A stretch of 64,000 nt of DNA, from contig NZ_JOIZ01000009.1 in NCBI RefSeq assembly GCF_000721605.1, positions 119,962 through 183,961 of the forward strand, given 5' to 3'. Shown one piece after another: positions 54,788 through 63,859 of the stretch. This stretch comes from Streptomyces sp. NRRL S-37 (lineage in GTDB: Bacteria; Actinomycetota; Actinomycetes; Streptomycetales; Streptomycetaceae). The notes under the pieces are model-generated. The model worked only from the letters and a program-made list of their open reading frames with translations. It was not told the origin of the DNA and did no database searches. Numbering within the stretch: the stretch's first letter is position 1; every line of letters starts with the position of its first letter. Both the position numbers and the translations under genes were made by a program.

Positions 54788-55276
54788 CTAACGCGGTTGC
54801 GCGTTCCGGTGCTTGTCGCCTGCTTGCTCCAAGGCGGCCTCGTAGGCGTGCAGGGCGGCGATGACCGTGCGGCGTTCCGCGGGGGCGAGACCGTGCATGA
54901 CGCGTTCCCAGGCGGAGGCACTGCCGGAAAGCCATTCGCCGATCGGTGCGGCGTAGGCGGGGGCGATGCCGACGATGCGGCGGCGGCGGTCGACGGGATC
55001 GGCGGTGCGCTGCAGGACACCCAGCCGTGACAGCTCACTCACCATGAGGCTGACGGTCGTCGGGGCCACCTCCAGCCGGGCGGCCAGGTCGTTGACGCTG
55101 GTGGGACCGTCGTACTCCAGGTGGGCCAACAGCGCGAGATGTCGCGGTGCCAGGTCCAGGCCCTGGAGCGCCGGAGGGATGGGCAGGCGCTTGGCGCGGC
55201 CGACAAGCCGTGGCATGAGCAGCAGCAGGGTGCGGACGGCCTCATCAACGGCTGGGCCGTGCGATTCCGTGGACAT
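54788..55276 (-). CDS. MarR-family regulator
   Basis: A 162-residue winged-helix MarR protein (LDLAPRHLALLAHLEYDGPT, SVNDLAARLEVAPTTVSLMV, wing near DPVDRRRRIVGI). ATG 55276 is the first start inside the homologous region. It is divergent from a tautomerase gene, with 64 bases between the start codons containing two short palindromes, so it probably controls both. The last residues run up to the IS630 remnant. Confidence 0.9.
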   Translation of the reverse strand: MSTESHGPAVDEAVRTLLLLMPRLVGRAKRLPIPPALQGLDLAPRHLALLAHLEYDGPTSVNDLAARLEVAPTTVSLMVSELSRLGVLQRTADPVDRRRRIVGIAPAYAAPIGEWLSGSASAWERVMHGLAPAERRTVIAALHAYEAALEQAGDKHRNAQPR

Positions 55277-55295
55277 CGGCGACCTCTCCCAGATA

Positions 55296-55325
55296 CCTTT
55301 AAGAACAAAGGCTTTGGATTCAAAG
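55296..55325. promoter_or_regulatory. Candidate MarR operators
   Basis: CCTTT-N6-AAAGG (55296-55311) and CTTTG-N4-CAAAG (55312-55325) lie back to back in an AT-rich stretch between the divergent marR and tautomerase genes. Confidence 0.6.
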
Positions 55326-55340
55326 GGAACGAGGTCCACT

Positions 55341-55721
55341 ATGCCGCATCTGACCGTCCACCTTCCGGAGAGCAGGCTGACCGGTAAGGAACCCGTGCTC
55401 GTCGCCGCACTGACCGACGCGATCGTCGACGTCTATGGGGAATGGGCCCGCGACCTCGTAAGCGTCCGCCTGGCCGGAGTCCCCGCAGGGCGTTTTGCGC
55501 AGGGCGGCAAGGCCGTGGACACAAACGCCTCGGTGGTCCTGGGCGTTCGAGCCGGCGTCTTCGACCGCCCCGACGCCGCCCGGATCACCGTGCGCCTCGG
55601 CACCGCGCTCACCGACGCGATCACGCGCGTCGTCGGCGACGACCTCCGCGCCGGCACCATGGTCGAACTCGTGGCGTCACCGCCGGAACGAACCTTCGTG
55701 GGCGGCGCTCTCACCGTGTGA
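55341..55721 (+). CDS. 4-oxalocrotonate tautomerase-family enzyme
   Basis: A 126-residue protein of the tautomerase superfamily. Removal of Met exposes Pro at position 2 (MPHLTVHLPESRLTG), the general base of the family. The fold is duplicated-length like longer 4-OT members (DLVSVRLAGVPAGRFAQGGK). It would interconvert enol and keto forms of an aromatic breakdown product or related acid. GAGG precedes ATG 55341. Divergent MarR control suggests induction by a phenolic or similar ligand. Confidence 0.85.
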   Translation: MPHLTVHLPESRLTGKEPVLVAALTDAIVDVYGEWARDLVSVRLAGVPAGRFAQGGKAVDTNASVVLGVRAGVFDRPDAARITVRLGTALTDAITRVVGDDLRAGTMVELVASPPERTFVGGALTV

Positions 55722-55989
55722 CCCCCAGCCGGGTCACCTCATGAACTGCCCTTTTCCACAAGAGGCACTCAGACGACTGTGTGTTGTTCGGCCCGGACTC
55801 GGGTGGTGTGGAGACGGTAGGAGTCGGTGCCGGCGCCGGTTTCGATGATGTCGCCGCCGAGGGCGAGGCGGCCGACGATGGCCGCCTACAGATCGACCAT
55901 GGACTTCGGCAGCACCCGGGCCCCTCGTCGTGCAGAACACAACCATGGTCCCGAGGCAAGCATCTGGGCGTTCTCGAAACTCGGCGACG

Positions 55990-56185
55990 TCACTCTCCCG
56001 TGGAACCAGGCGTTCGCACCGCTGAGCAGCAGACGTGCTCGAAACTCACCTGCAAAGCCAGGAGCCCGATCAGTTTCCTGATCCGCACCGGCGTCCACGT
56101 CTGGTCCGGCCGGCCGTGTACGACCGGCCCCTTGGCGGGCTCCTGCTCGAACGCGGTGAACAGGGCTTCACTCGGCTGGGGCCGT
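55990..56185 (-). pseudogene. IS630-family transposase remnant (winged-helix part)
   Basis: The minus strand encodes FTAFEQEPAKGPVVHGRPDQ, then TWTPVRIRKLIGLLALQVSF, matching the second helix-turn-helix of IS630 transposases (...GPxxHGwxDQRWTLxRIxxLIGrLF...). Only this piece survives. A second minus-strand fragment at ~55785-55910 could not be assigned. Confidence 0.6.
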
Positions 56186-56200
56186 GTCACCGCCCGGCGG

Positions 56201-57088
56201 CTACCGCCGCAATGTCTCCAGCAGGCTTCCGAGCTGCCGTACCGGCTCCTCTCCCGCCACTCGCAGGACGACCGTGTCGGCGCCGGCCGCCGCCAGTTCG
56301 CGTACATGGCCGACGGCCTCCTCCGGGCGGCCGGAGACGGTGAACACCTCGTCCGCCGGGCGGCCGAGCCAGGCGGCCTGACCTTCCGTGTGCGGGCGCA
56401 GCGCCTCGGCGGCGCGGGCGGGATCCTCGTCCACGCAGGTGAAGGCGAACACCGTCAGCGTGTGCTCCGCGCCCGCGCCGCCCTTGGCCACCAGCTCCCG
56501 GGCCGCCGCCACCTCGGCGGGGCCGTTCCCCTCCGCGATCACCGTGCCGTCGGCGACCCGCCCGGACAGCTCCAGCGAACGCGGCCGTACCACTCCCGCG
56601 ACCACCGGCGGCACCTCGGCCGGCGGGTGCACCAACCGGATCCCGTCCAGCCGCACCTCCCGCCCCTCCAGTTCGACGTGCTCTCCCCGCAGCAGCGCCC
56701 GCACGGAGGTGATCGTCTCTTCCAGCAGCGCGAGCGGGGAGCGCGGGGCGAGGCCGACCGCCGTCATCCACTCCCGCACCCCGTGCCCGACCCCGGCCAC
56801 CAACCGGCCCGGGAACACCCGTGTCAGCGTGGCCAGTTCCATCGCGAGCAGCGCAGGGCTGCGCAGCGGCGCCGGGGTGATCCCGATGCCGACCCGCAGC
56901 CGCTCGGTCGCCCCCAGCGCCACGGCCGCCGCGGACACGCCCCCGTTCCAGCCGAGGTCCTCCACGACCCAGAGGTCGTCCGCGCCGAGCGCCTCGACCT
57001 CCCGCGCGAACCCGGGCAGCCCCTCGGGCGCCCAGTCCCGGTCGTACATCACGCCGATCCGAACGCCGTTCTGCGAAGTCGTCGTCAT
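56201..57088 (-). CDS. LLM-class flavin-dependent oxidoreductase
   Basis: A 295-residue bacterial-luciferase-like TIM barrel: IGVMYDRDWAPEGLPGFARE, ALGADDLWVVEDLGWNGGVS, RLRVGIGITPAPLRSPALLA, FPGRLVAGVGHGVREWM, and PPVVAGVVRPRSLELSGRVA. The class uses FMN or F420 to oxidise or reduce small organics. ATG 57088 is used instead of an in-frame TTG at 57097; the ribosome site is weak. It is flanked by IS630 debris on one side and a His-rich small gene divergently on the other. Confidence 0.9.
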   Translation of the reverse strand: MTTTSQNGVRIGVMYDRDWAPEGLPGFAREVEALGADDLWVVEDLGWNGGVSAAAVALGATERLRVGIGITPAPLRSPALLAMELATLTRVFPGRLVAGVGHGVREWMTAVGLAPRSPLALLEETITSVRALLRGEHVELEGREVRLDGIRLVHPPAEVPPVVAGVVRPRSLELSGRVADGTVIAEGNGPAEVAAARELVAKGGAGAEHTLTVFAFTCVDEDPARAAEALRPHTEGQAAWLGRPADEVFTVSGRPEEAVGHVRELAAAGADTVVLRVAGEEPVRQLGSLLETLRR

Positions 57089-57212
57089 GGACCGCAACCT
57101 ATGCGTCGTTCGTACCGATGATCAACGGTCGGGACACCGTTCCCGCCGGCGCTCACCCTCGGCACGACATTCCGGCAGGTCACGGGCGTACAACCGATCA
57201 GCGGGAGTTGAG

Positions 57213-57407
57213 ATGGCCCACAGTGGCAACGGACACGACCACCACCATCCCCACCACCACGGACCCGGCCACGGCCACAGCCACCAGGTCGTCGGACCCG
57301 GCACCGTCCACGCGGCCTTCGAGCCGGCCGTCCCCGGTCACGTCAATGGTTCAAGCGGTCCTCCCCCTGGAGCAACACCGCTGAAGAAGCTCACTGGCTA
57401 TGGATGA
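57213..57407 (+). CDS. Small histidine-rich protein
   Basis: A 64-residue protein starting MAHSGNGHDHHHPHHHGPGH, with 14 His among the first ~25 residues, then an ordinary segment and a basic end. GGGAG lies six bases before ATG 57213. Runs like this bind nickel, zinc or copper at the N-terminus of metallochaperones and transporters. No domain follows, so it may be a metal-buffering peptide or the stump of a longer metal-handling protein cut by the adjacent insertion sequence. Confidence 0.5.
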   Translation: MAHSGNGHDHHHPHHHGPGHGHSHQVVGPGTVHAAFEPAVPGHVNGSSGPPPGATPLKKLTGYG

Positions 57408-57462
57408 AGGCCCTCAAAGCAGATCAGGGGGCGAGGGATGCATATAGGGCTTGACCCGCATA

Positions 57463-57485
57463 AAAACCCCTTAGGGGTCGTTTTC
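57463..57485. terminator. Hairpin terminator with U-tracts on both strands
   Basis: AAAAACCCCTTAGGGGTCGTTTT has a short CCCC/GGGG stem flanked by A- and T-runs, giving a factor-independent terminator in either direction. It lies after the His-rich gene (+) and after the IS fragment (-). Confidence 0.6.
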
Positions 57486-57555
57486 TCCTGATGTTCCATC
57501 CCGGAATCGGCTTTTTGGTGTGTGGTGTCGGGTCGCGCCAGGAGAAGGTGTTCTC

Positions 57556-58142
57556 ATCGGCGGACGACCATGCTCTTGACCGCGTTCTGCTTGCTCTTGC
57601 CGGAGACGAACGTGTCCCGGTCCTCACGCCCGGTGGTCGGCCCCGGGCCCGGAACTCGGTGCCGTTGATGACCCAGGTCTTCCTGTCGGCGCCGAGGTGG
57701 CCGATGACCTCGGCCAGGGTCCGCAGCCGCACATCCGGGCTGACGGTGCACCCTCGCTCGGCGAGTAAGCGCCGCACCTCTCCGATGGCCCGAGTGATGG
57801 TGGAGCGGCCGGTATCGAACCAGCAGGCCGGCACGCCGTGCACGGTCGCGTGCCGGAGACGCACGAGCGTGGCCAGGAGCCGGTTGACGAACATCAACCG
57901 GTGCTTCGCACCCGCGCCCACAGCACGCTTCCGCGGCCGGGATGCGAGCTTGCCCGGATGCCGTTCATGCCGCAACGGGCCTGTTACAACCACGAGTTCA
58001 GCGATCACGTAGATCGACACGACAGGCCTGTGATCCTCCGGTCGCCGATGATCGCCGCACGAGACGGGCTCCCCACCACGCGACCATGAATCGACGATCA
58101 GGAGTTCGACGCCTCACCACCTGCCGCGCACGAGCTCGCCGG
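57556..58142 (-). mobile_element. IS5-type insertion sequence, left part only (copy 1)
   Basis: The minus strand carries the N-terminal half of a DDE_Tnp_4-type transposase (KHRLMFVNRLLATLVRLRHA, STITRAIGEVRRLLAERG, RTLAEVIGHLGADRKTWVIN), then in a shifted frame FVSGKSKQNAVKSMVV, after which the element stops at ~57556. Its outer end (58111-58142) is homologous to the terminal repeat of copy 2 at 61152-61183. The other end and most of the catalytic domain are missing. Confidence 0.75.
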
Positions 58143-58270
58143 CGGGCGCCCTCGAGGCGGCGACGTGCGCGCACGGTGCTGCCCCCGCCTTCCGGCCGGA
58201 CCTGCCGTCTTGTTCCTTGGGGCGGGCTGATCGTACAACCGTGTCGACACTGTCCATATATCCCGAATGT

Positions 58271-58299
58271 ATGACAAACGGGGGTAGTGTACGCATATG
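58271..58299 (+). promoter_or_regulatory. Candidate promoter of the multicopper oxidase gene
   Basis: ATGACA (58271-58276) and CATATG (58294-58299) have a 17-base spacer. The G-run ACGGGGGTAGTGTACG between them could be half of a metal-regulator site, but I see no full CsoR palindrome. It implies a 5' leader of about 285 bases. Confidence 0.4.
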
Positions 58300-58405
58300 G
58301 TGACTGCCCCGAGGGCCGGATGCGAGCGCGGCCTGCGCGGACGGCAGGTTCCGTCCGGTGCCCTGCCGCTCGGAATATCCGCACGGCCGCACTGAGCTGC
58401 GTTCC

Positions 58406-58436
58406 GGAGATCGGCGAGGGACGCTCACCGATCTCC
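58406..58436 (+). promoter_or_regulatory. Stable hairpin in the multicopper oxidase leader
   Basis: GGAGATCGGCGAG (58406-58418) pairs with CTCACCGATCTCC (58424-58436) at 12 of 13 positions around a 5-base loop. It lies in the ~285-base leader of the oxidase gene. Function, if any, is unknown; attenuation or mRNA stability are possible. Confidence 0.5.
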
Positions 58437-58589
58437 GCAACAGTCGGTTCCGCCGCCCACCGGATGTGCTCACCGCCCCGTCGGTGCCTTGTGAGGAAGA
58501 GCGCCTCCGGCCGTCTGGCTCTGTCCGGGCGGTGGTGGCAGACCCACGCCTTCACCTGTCTTCTCCCGACCAGCGAGGTACACCCAGTC

Positions 58590-60245
58590 ATGCGCACGGA
58601 CCGCACCAGTCAGACCTCCCCCACACGTCGCGCCGTACTCGGCGCCGGTATCGCGGCCGCGGGTGCCGGGCTGCTTGCCGCCTGCTCACCTGCCGGTTCG
58701 CGCGACGGCAACCACTCGGGCGCGCCCGCGCCGGCCGGATCCGCTCCGAACGGCAGAGAGGTCGGCGGGGCACATCCGGACCCCGCCGAACCGCTCCGCA
58801 AGCACACATTGAAGGCCACCCCGTCGCCGGTCGAGTTGGGCGCCGGACGTACCTTCAGGTCGTGGACGTACGAGGGGGTGCTGCCGGGCCGGGAGGTGCG
58901 GGTCACCGCAGGTGACACTGTGGCGTTCACGCTGGCCAACCACTTGCCGGAGGCGACGACCGTGCACTGGCACGGTATCGCGCTGCGCAACGACATGGAC
59001 GGTGTGCCCGGTGTGACGCAGCGGTCGGTCGAACCCGGTGAGACGTTCGACTACCGCTTCACCGCGACGCACCCCGGCACCTACTGGTTCCACCCTCACA
59101 TGGGGGTGCAGGTCGACCGTGGCCTGTACGCGCCACTCATCGTCGACGACCCGAAGGAGCCACTCGGGTACGACCACGAGTGGATCGTCGTGCTGGACGA
59201 CTGGATCGACGGAGTGGACGGCTCCACCCCCGACGATGTTCTCTACCAGCTCCGCAAGGGCAAGCCCCCGGTGGGGCACGGCACCAGGCCGGAGGGACCC
59301 GTCGGGGTCGGTGGCGGGGCGTTGGCGGACGCCGCGTCCGGGGGAGCGGACGACGGGAAGGGCTCCGGACGGGCGCCCTCGCCGTCGCCGTACCGGCGGA
59401 AAGGGCCGAAGCGGCTGATGGCGGGAGCCACCAGCAAGCTGCTCGGCGGTCACGCGGGACACATCGCCTACCCCTACTACCTGATCAACGGGCGCACGGC
59501 GGACGACCCCACGCAGTTCACGGCCAAGCCCGGCGACCGGATCAGGCTGCGCATCATCAACGCCGGCGGGGAGTCGGCCTTCCGGGTGGCGCTCGGCGGA
59601 CACCGGATGACCATCACCCACAGCGACGGCTTTCCCGTGCAGCCGTACAAGACGGACGCGCTGGTCATCGGCATGGCCGAGCGGTACGACGTGCTGATCA
59701 CCGCACAGTCGGGTGTCTTCCCGCTTGTCGCGCTCGCCGAGGGGAAGGGGGGCCGCGCCATGGCCGTCCTGCGTACGGGCGCCGGAGCGGTCCCCAAGCC
59801 GTCCGCGCACCCTGCGGAGCTGGACCGTGAGGTGCTGGTGTCCGCCCGCCGGCTCGGGCCGGACGAGTCGGTGGCGATGCCCCGCCGCAGGTACGACCGG
59901 CTGCTCCGGGTCAAACTGACCGGTGGCATGAAGGACTACGACTGGGGAATCGACCACGAGCCCTACAACCCGGACACGCTTCACAAGGTCGAACGGGGCG
60001 AGCGGGTGCGGCTGGTGGTCATCAACGCCACCCACATGTGGCACCCCGTGCATCTGCACGGCCACACGTTCTCCCTCGCAGGCGTGGACTCGAACGGTGC
60101 CCGCAAGGACACGTCGATCGTGCTGCCGCACAACAAGCTGGTGGCGGACTTCGACGCGGACAATCCCGGACTGTGGATGCTGCACTGCCACAACATCTAC
60201 CACTCGGAGTCCGGGATGATGACGACCCTTGCGTACCACGGGTAA
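58590..60245 (+). CDS. Multicopper oxidase lipoprotein
   Basis: A 551-residue exported oxidase. The N-terminus has a twin-arginine pair (13-14) and a lipobox LLAAC with Cys32, so it is probably Tat-exported and lipid-anchored. All copper motifs are present: HWHG (126-128), YWFHPHMG (168, 170), HPVHLHGH and HCHNIYH near the C-terminus, enough for the T1 site and trinuclear centre. A Gly/Ser/Pro-rich linker near 240-275 separates the domains. It resembles copper-tolerance (CopA/CueO-like) oxidases. It is bracketed by two decayed copies of one IS. Confidence 0.93.
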   Translation: MRTDRTSQTSPTRRAVLGAGIAAAGAGLLAACSPAGSRDGNHSGAPAPAGSAPNGREVGGAHPDPAEPLRKHTLKATPSPVELGAGRTFRSWTYEGVLPGREVRVTAGDTVAFTLANHLPEATTVHWHGIALRNDMDGVPGVTQRSVEPGETFDYRFTATHPGTYWFHPHMGVQVDRGLYAPLIVDDPKEPLGYDHEWIVVLDDWIDGVDGSTPDDVLYQLRKGKPPVGHGTRPEGPVGVGGGALADAASGGADDGKGSGRAPSPSPYRRKGPKRLMAGATSKLLGGHAGHIAYPYYLINGRTADDPTQFTAKPGDRIRLRIINAGGESAFRVALGGHRMTITHSDGFPVQPYKTDALVIGMAERYDVLITAQSGVFPLVALAEGKGGRAMAVLRTGAGAVPKPSAHPAELDREVLVSARRLGPDESVAMPRRRYDRLLRVKLTGGMKDYDWGIDHEPYNPDTLHKVERGERVRLVVINATHMWHPVHLHGHTFSLAGVDSNGARKDTSIVLPHNKLVADFDADNPGLWMLHCHNIYHSESGMMTTLAYHG

Positions 60246-60377
60246 GACGTCCCTCCTCGAGCGGCGAGGCGATGTCCGGAGCCCGGTCACACTGCCGGCG
60301 ACCCGCGGCCCGCCCGGCGGCGCGGAGTTCTCGGACACTCCTGCCGGGAAATGACCGGCGGACATCGCCGCATCCTG

Positions 60378-61183
60378 CTGACGAGCCCGTGCACGGTAGG
60401 CGGTGGGGTGCCGAGGACGGCGGTGGGGCTCGGTGTCCACATCGGTCGTGCCGATGTCAGGTCCGTGGTCTGCTGGTGGGGCAGCAGTCCGGCGATGGCC
60501 TGGACGGTGTGGCTCATGTGTTCACGGCGGCCGAGGTGGCGGGCCGGCGCCCGCCAGTTCTTCGAGTGGGCGATGCCGCGCTCGACCCGGATGCGGCGTG
60601 AGGAGTGGGCTTTGCGTTGCCGCTCGTACATCTCCTCGTGCCGGTCCGGGGCATTCTTCTTGAACTTGCGGTGTGATGGTGTGATCACCCGTCCGTCGGT
60701 CTGGGCACCCAGGCCCGGATAACCGGCGCCGGCAAGGATCTCCACCGCGGGCCCGTCGGCCAGAAGCTCGGCCGGCACCGACCGGCGGGCATGGGTGATG
60801 TCCGCGCAGCTGCCGGGCTTGGCCGGACCGCGGAACAACACCCGCCCGTCCTCGTCGGTGACCACCATGGTCCCGACGGCGTTCTGCTTGTTCTTGCCGG
60901 AGGTGTACGAGGGTGGCCAGGAGCCGGTCGACGAAGACCAGTCAGTCGGTACTTCGCACCAGCGCCACAGCGCGCTTCCGCAGCCCGGAGGCAAGTCCGG
61001 CCTGACGCCGTTCATGCCACAACGGGCCAAGCTCAGCCACGAGTTCAGCAATCACGTCGGCCGGCAGACCCGTGATCCTCCGGTCGCCGATGATTGCTGC
61101 ACGAGACGCGTTCCCCACCACACGACCAGGATCGGCGATCAGAAGACCGATGCCTCACCGCCTACCGTGCACGAGCTCGTCAG
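60378..61183 (-). mobile_element. IS5-type insertion sequence with internal deletion (copy 2)
   Basis: Terminal inverted repeats 60378-60409 and 61152-61183 match at 29 of 32 positions. The minus strand encodes the C-terminal half of the transposase (SGKNKQNAVGTMVVTDEDGR, PAKPGSCADITHARRSVPAE, RRIRVERGIAHSKNW, then HMSHTVQAIAGLL). The N-terminal half has been removed: at ~60900 the sequence jumps from GCCGGAG to the upstream end of the gene. Compared with copy 1 about 253 bases are gone, which also shifts the frame. Confidence 0.8.
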
Positions 61184-61329
61184 CCGTGACTGTGCAGGTC
61201 TCTTTCACGGGGCTTTGCCAAGGCTGTCCGCACGAGCGGCGCAAGATGGCGGGAGAGAGGGGCCCGCAGACAAGTCCTGACGCGTAATCAGTCCCCGTCC
61301 CCATCGCTGCCGCAGGGCAGAGAAACAGC

Positions 61330-61738
61330 AAACTCCTCTTCCCCGGCCATGAACCGGCCATGAAGCGGTCCACCTTGCCGCTGTCGTCCAAGGCGAAGAT
61401 GACGACCTTGCCTTGAAACCGTGCTCCACTCGGTGCGAAGACAAGTCCGTCCGAATCGGGTCCCTTGATCTCCCCGTCGTAAGGTGTCAGCACCTCGTCG
61501 CGTGTGCTGCCCCGACGGATTCCCGATGCGGCCGAGACTGACGCGGGCGAGGAGACCGAGATCGCGACGAGGCGGTCGTCGTTGCCGAAACGCAACAGTA
61601 GACCGTCAAGGCCTTCTCCGACGGACAGATCCTCACAGTCCGGGCCACCTGGCCCATCGGGTATGCGGGGGGAGCAATGCTCAGGACTTGTGGATCGGTT
61701 CCGGAGGGCACGCGGAGGGCGTACCTTCCCGAATGATC
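61330..61738 (-). pseudogene. Remnant of a secreted/lipoprotein-type hypothetical gene
   Basis: A minus-strand frame reads CEDLSVGEGLDGLLLRFGND, ASGIRRGSTRDEVLTPYDGE, then KVVIFALDDSGKVDRFMAGS, the pattern of actinobacterial lipoproteins whose C-terminal domain has 'GIrlGstxxeVxxxY...G.vxxixaG'. No start or signal peptide exists: the frame begins at an IS256 end near 61738 and its 3' end runs towards IS copy 2. I infer that it was truncated by insertions on both sides. Confidence 0.45.
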
Positions 61739-62525
61739 CTCAAGGTCTCCGGGTGGGCCCGCGTCACAGCGCGGGTCGGGAAGGTACGCCCGCGCTCAGC
61801 GCAGTCACCGACGACGGCTCCACACAGTCCGGCTCCCTGATCGACGAAATCGTCCGCGAGGCGCCCGCCGCATGCCGGCCACCGCTCTGGAATCGGAAGT
61901 CGGCCAGTACATAGCCGAGTTGTCGGTCGAGACCGACGGGTACGGCTGGCGTCCCGTGGTCCGCAACGGCCACCACAAGGCGAGGCCCTTGGCCACCACC
62001 GCCGGACCGGTCCAGGTCAAGGCCCCGCGGATGAACGACCGCCGCCGCCGCGGCATGCGCGACCCCGAGCTGGTCACCGGAGACGGTGCCATGGGCCTTT
62101 GGCGGGCGCTCGCCGAGGTGTTCTTGGCAGCCAGGCCGCAAAGATGCTGGGTTCACAGAGCCCGCAACGTCACCAACCGCCTGCCCAGATCCGCACAGCC
62201 CGGCACGACGAAGGCGATGCAGGAGATATGCAACGCCGAGGACCGGGACGAACTGCCCGCGTTCTACGACTTCCCTGCCGGGCGTTGGATTCCCCTGCGG
62301 ACCACCGACCCCATCAAGTCGGCCCTCTCCACGGTCAGGCTCCGCACCGAGGCCACGCGAGGCGCGGGCAGCCCGGCGGCGTCGCTCGCGATGGTCTTCA
62401 AACTGGTCGGATCCGCTCAGGCACGATGGCGCGCGATCACCGCAGTCCACCTGGTGTTCCTGGTCCGTGCGGGCGCACGATGTGAGAACGGCCTCCTGGC
62501 CGAGCGTGAGGAGCGGGCCGCATGA
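61717..62525 (+). mobile_element. IS256-family (mutator) transposase, frameshifted and internally deleted
   Basis: VTDDGSTQSGSLIDEIVREA (frame 1) then, frameshifted, LESEVGQYIAELSVETDGYG, VRNGHHKARP, GMRDPELVTGDGAMGLWRAL with a catalytic Asp, RCWVHRARNVTNRLPRSAQP and RGAGSPAASLAMVFKLVGSA match IS256. The piece between APRMND and RRRGMRDP (about 170 residues in intact relatives, with the first catalytic Asp) is missing, as are ~28 residues before ELPAFYDFP. A perfect 16-bp inverted repeat (61717-61732 / 61776-61791) lies at the left end. Confidence 0.8.
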
Positions 62526-62989
62526 ACGTCCACGACATCCCGCGGAACCCGGACGAGCACGTCCGCTTCGCGGCCTACCTCGACAAGCTGGGGCACGTTG
62601 CCGACCCGGACGAGGTCGACCTGGTCAGCCGCGTGCTCACCGATCCGGACCAGACGATGGCCCAGTCCGCCGTGCTGCGGCACCTGGACCGCCGGGCCGC
62701 CGACCTCTACCCCCGCCCCGCCTACGACAGGTGGGCACAGGCGATGACCCGGGCCACGATCGGCCGCCCCTTCCTGGCTCAGCGGCTGCGGGAGTGGTCA
62801 CTCTTCCGCGCCGTCACGCTCGGGCTGCCCTGGCAGCCGGACGACCTGCTCGCGTCATCCGACTGGCTCCAGCTCAAGACCGCAACCGGGACGAACACCG
62901 AGGCCATCGAAATCCTCGCCGAAACCGGCCGCACCAAGCGGATCCGCAACACTGCCAGGACCAGCCTCAGCCACCGCAGCGAGAGCTGA
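62522..62989 (+). CDS. Hypothetical protein coupled to the IS256 transposase
   Basis: A 155-residue protein whose ATG (62522) overlaps the transposase stop by four bases (GCATGA). It reads MNVHDIPRNPDEHVRFAAYL, DEVDLVSRVLTDPDQTMAQS, and WLQLKTATGTNTEAIEILAE, a soluble helical protein that looks intact, unlike the transposase. I recall similar small genes behind Streptomyces IS256 elements, so it may be a passenger of this IS. Function unknown. Confidence 0.65.
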   Translation: MNVHDIPRNPDEHVRFAAYLDKLGHVADPDEVDLVSRVLTDPDQTMAQSAVLRHLDRRAADLYPRPAYDRWAQAMTRATIGRPFLAQRLREWSLFRAVTLGLPWQPDDLLASSDWLQLKTATGTNTEAIEILAETGRTKRIRNTARTSLSHRSES

Positions 62990-63389
62990 GATCAGCTCAC
63001 CCACAACTCTTGACTATTGCTCGCCGAACCGCGGCATCCACCGAGTCCGCTCCAGCGAGCAACTCCCGTGGTCCCTCCGCCTCCACACCGGCCTGACCAT
63101 TCATCCCCAAATACCACAGAACTAACGAAAACTCAGTAGGTACGAGCATCATGGCCGACGAGGCCGGCCCCATGGCGCCTCAGTGGAGGAGGGTCCTCCA
63201 GGCCACCAGTCCCGGCCGGCCCGCCTCTGCGAGGCCCACCGCGAACGGCTTGTCGCCGTCGTCCGTCACCAGATGGATGCTGCACTCCGTCACGCTGTCG
63301 CCCGGTGGGACCAACCGGGCGACCCAGTCGGACGGACAGCCGGGGATCTCCGTGCCGAGGATGAAGGGGTCCTTCCCTGTATCCGCCGA

Positions 63390-63598
63390 CCGCCTTCGGT
63401 GAGCAGGTGGACGTGGTCGGCATCTTCCCCGACTGCACCGCCGTCGTCCGGCTCGTCGGCGCGGTCCTGGCCGAGCAGAACGACGAGTGGACCGAGGCCC
63501 GCCGCCACATGGGCCGCGAGCTCCTCGCCAAGGCCCGACTCCACCCGATCGAGTCAGAAACCGACGACACGTCCCTGCCCACCGAACTCACCGCATAG
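63390..63598 (+). pseudogene. IS256-family transposase C-terminal remnant
   Basis: [40 protein letters not shown] and [14 protein letters not shown] match the C-terminal end of an IS256-type transposase different from the copy at 61.7 kb. Everything upstream is missing; the bases 62990-63390 contain no recognisable gene. Confidence 0.6.
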
Positions 63599-63699
63599 CC
63601 TCAAACCGAGATCACCGAGTGGCCGTCGATACACCACTCCAGCGGACGTGACCAGACGGGGGCCGTTCTCGTACCCGGTACGGAACTTGCTCTGATCGG

Positions 63700-63856
63700 C
63701 GGGATACTCGTACAGCTTGAGCTTCAGGCGGGTGTTGTCGATGGTGTTGGGTGCGATCTCCAGGTCCATCGCCTCACACACCTGCCGCGCCCGCAGCGGG
63801 GCTTCGACCGTGTCGAACACCGCCATGGTCGGGCCTTGACCCCGGTTCCTGGACAC
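63700..63856 (-). pseudogene. Winged-helix gene fragment
   Basis: The minus strand reads VFDTVEAPLRARQVCEAMDL and APNTIDNTRLKLK, the helix-turn-helix end of a small protein common beside Streptomyces insertion sequences (...LRAREVCEAMDL...NNTRxKLKRL...). It then departs from the family after LKLK. It is probably a fragment. Confidence 0.45.
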
Positions 63857-63859
63857 GGG

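Noticed and set aside
55785..55910. Minus-strand fragment containing AAIVGRLALGGDIIETG
   Set aside because: It looks like a remnant of a mobile-element protein, but I could not assign it to a family with confidence.
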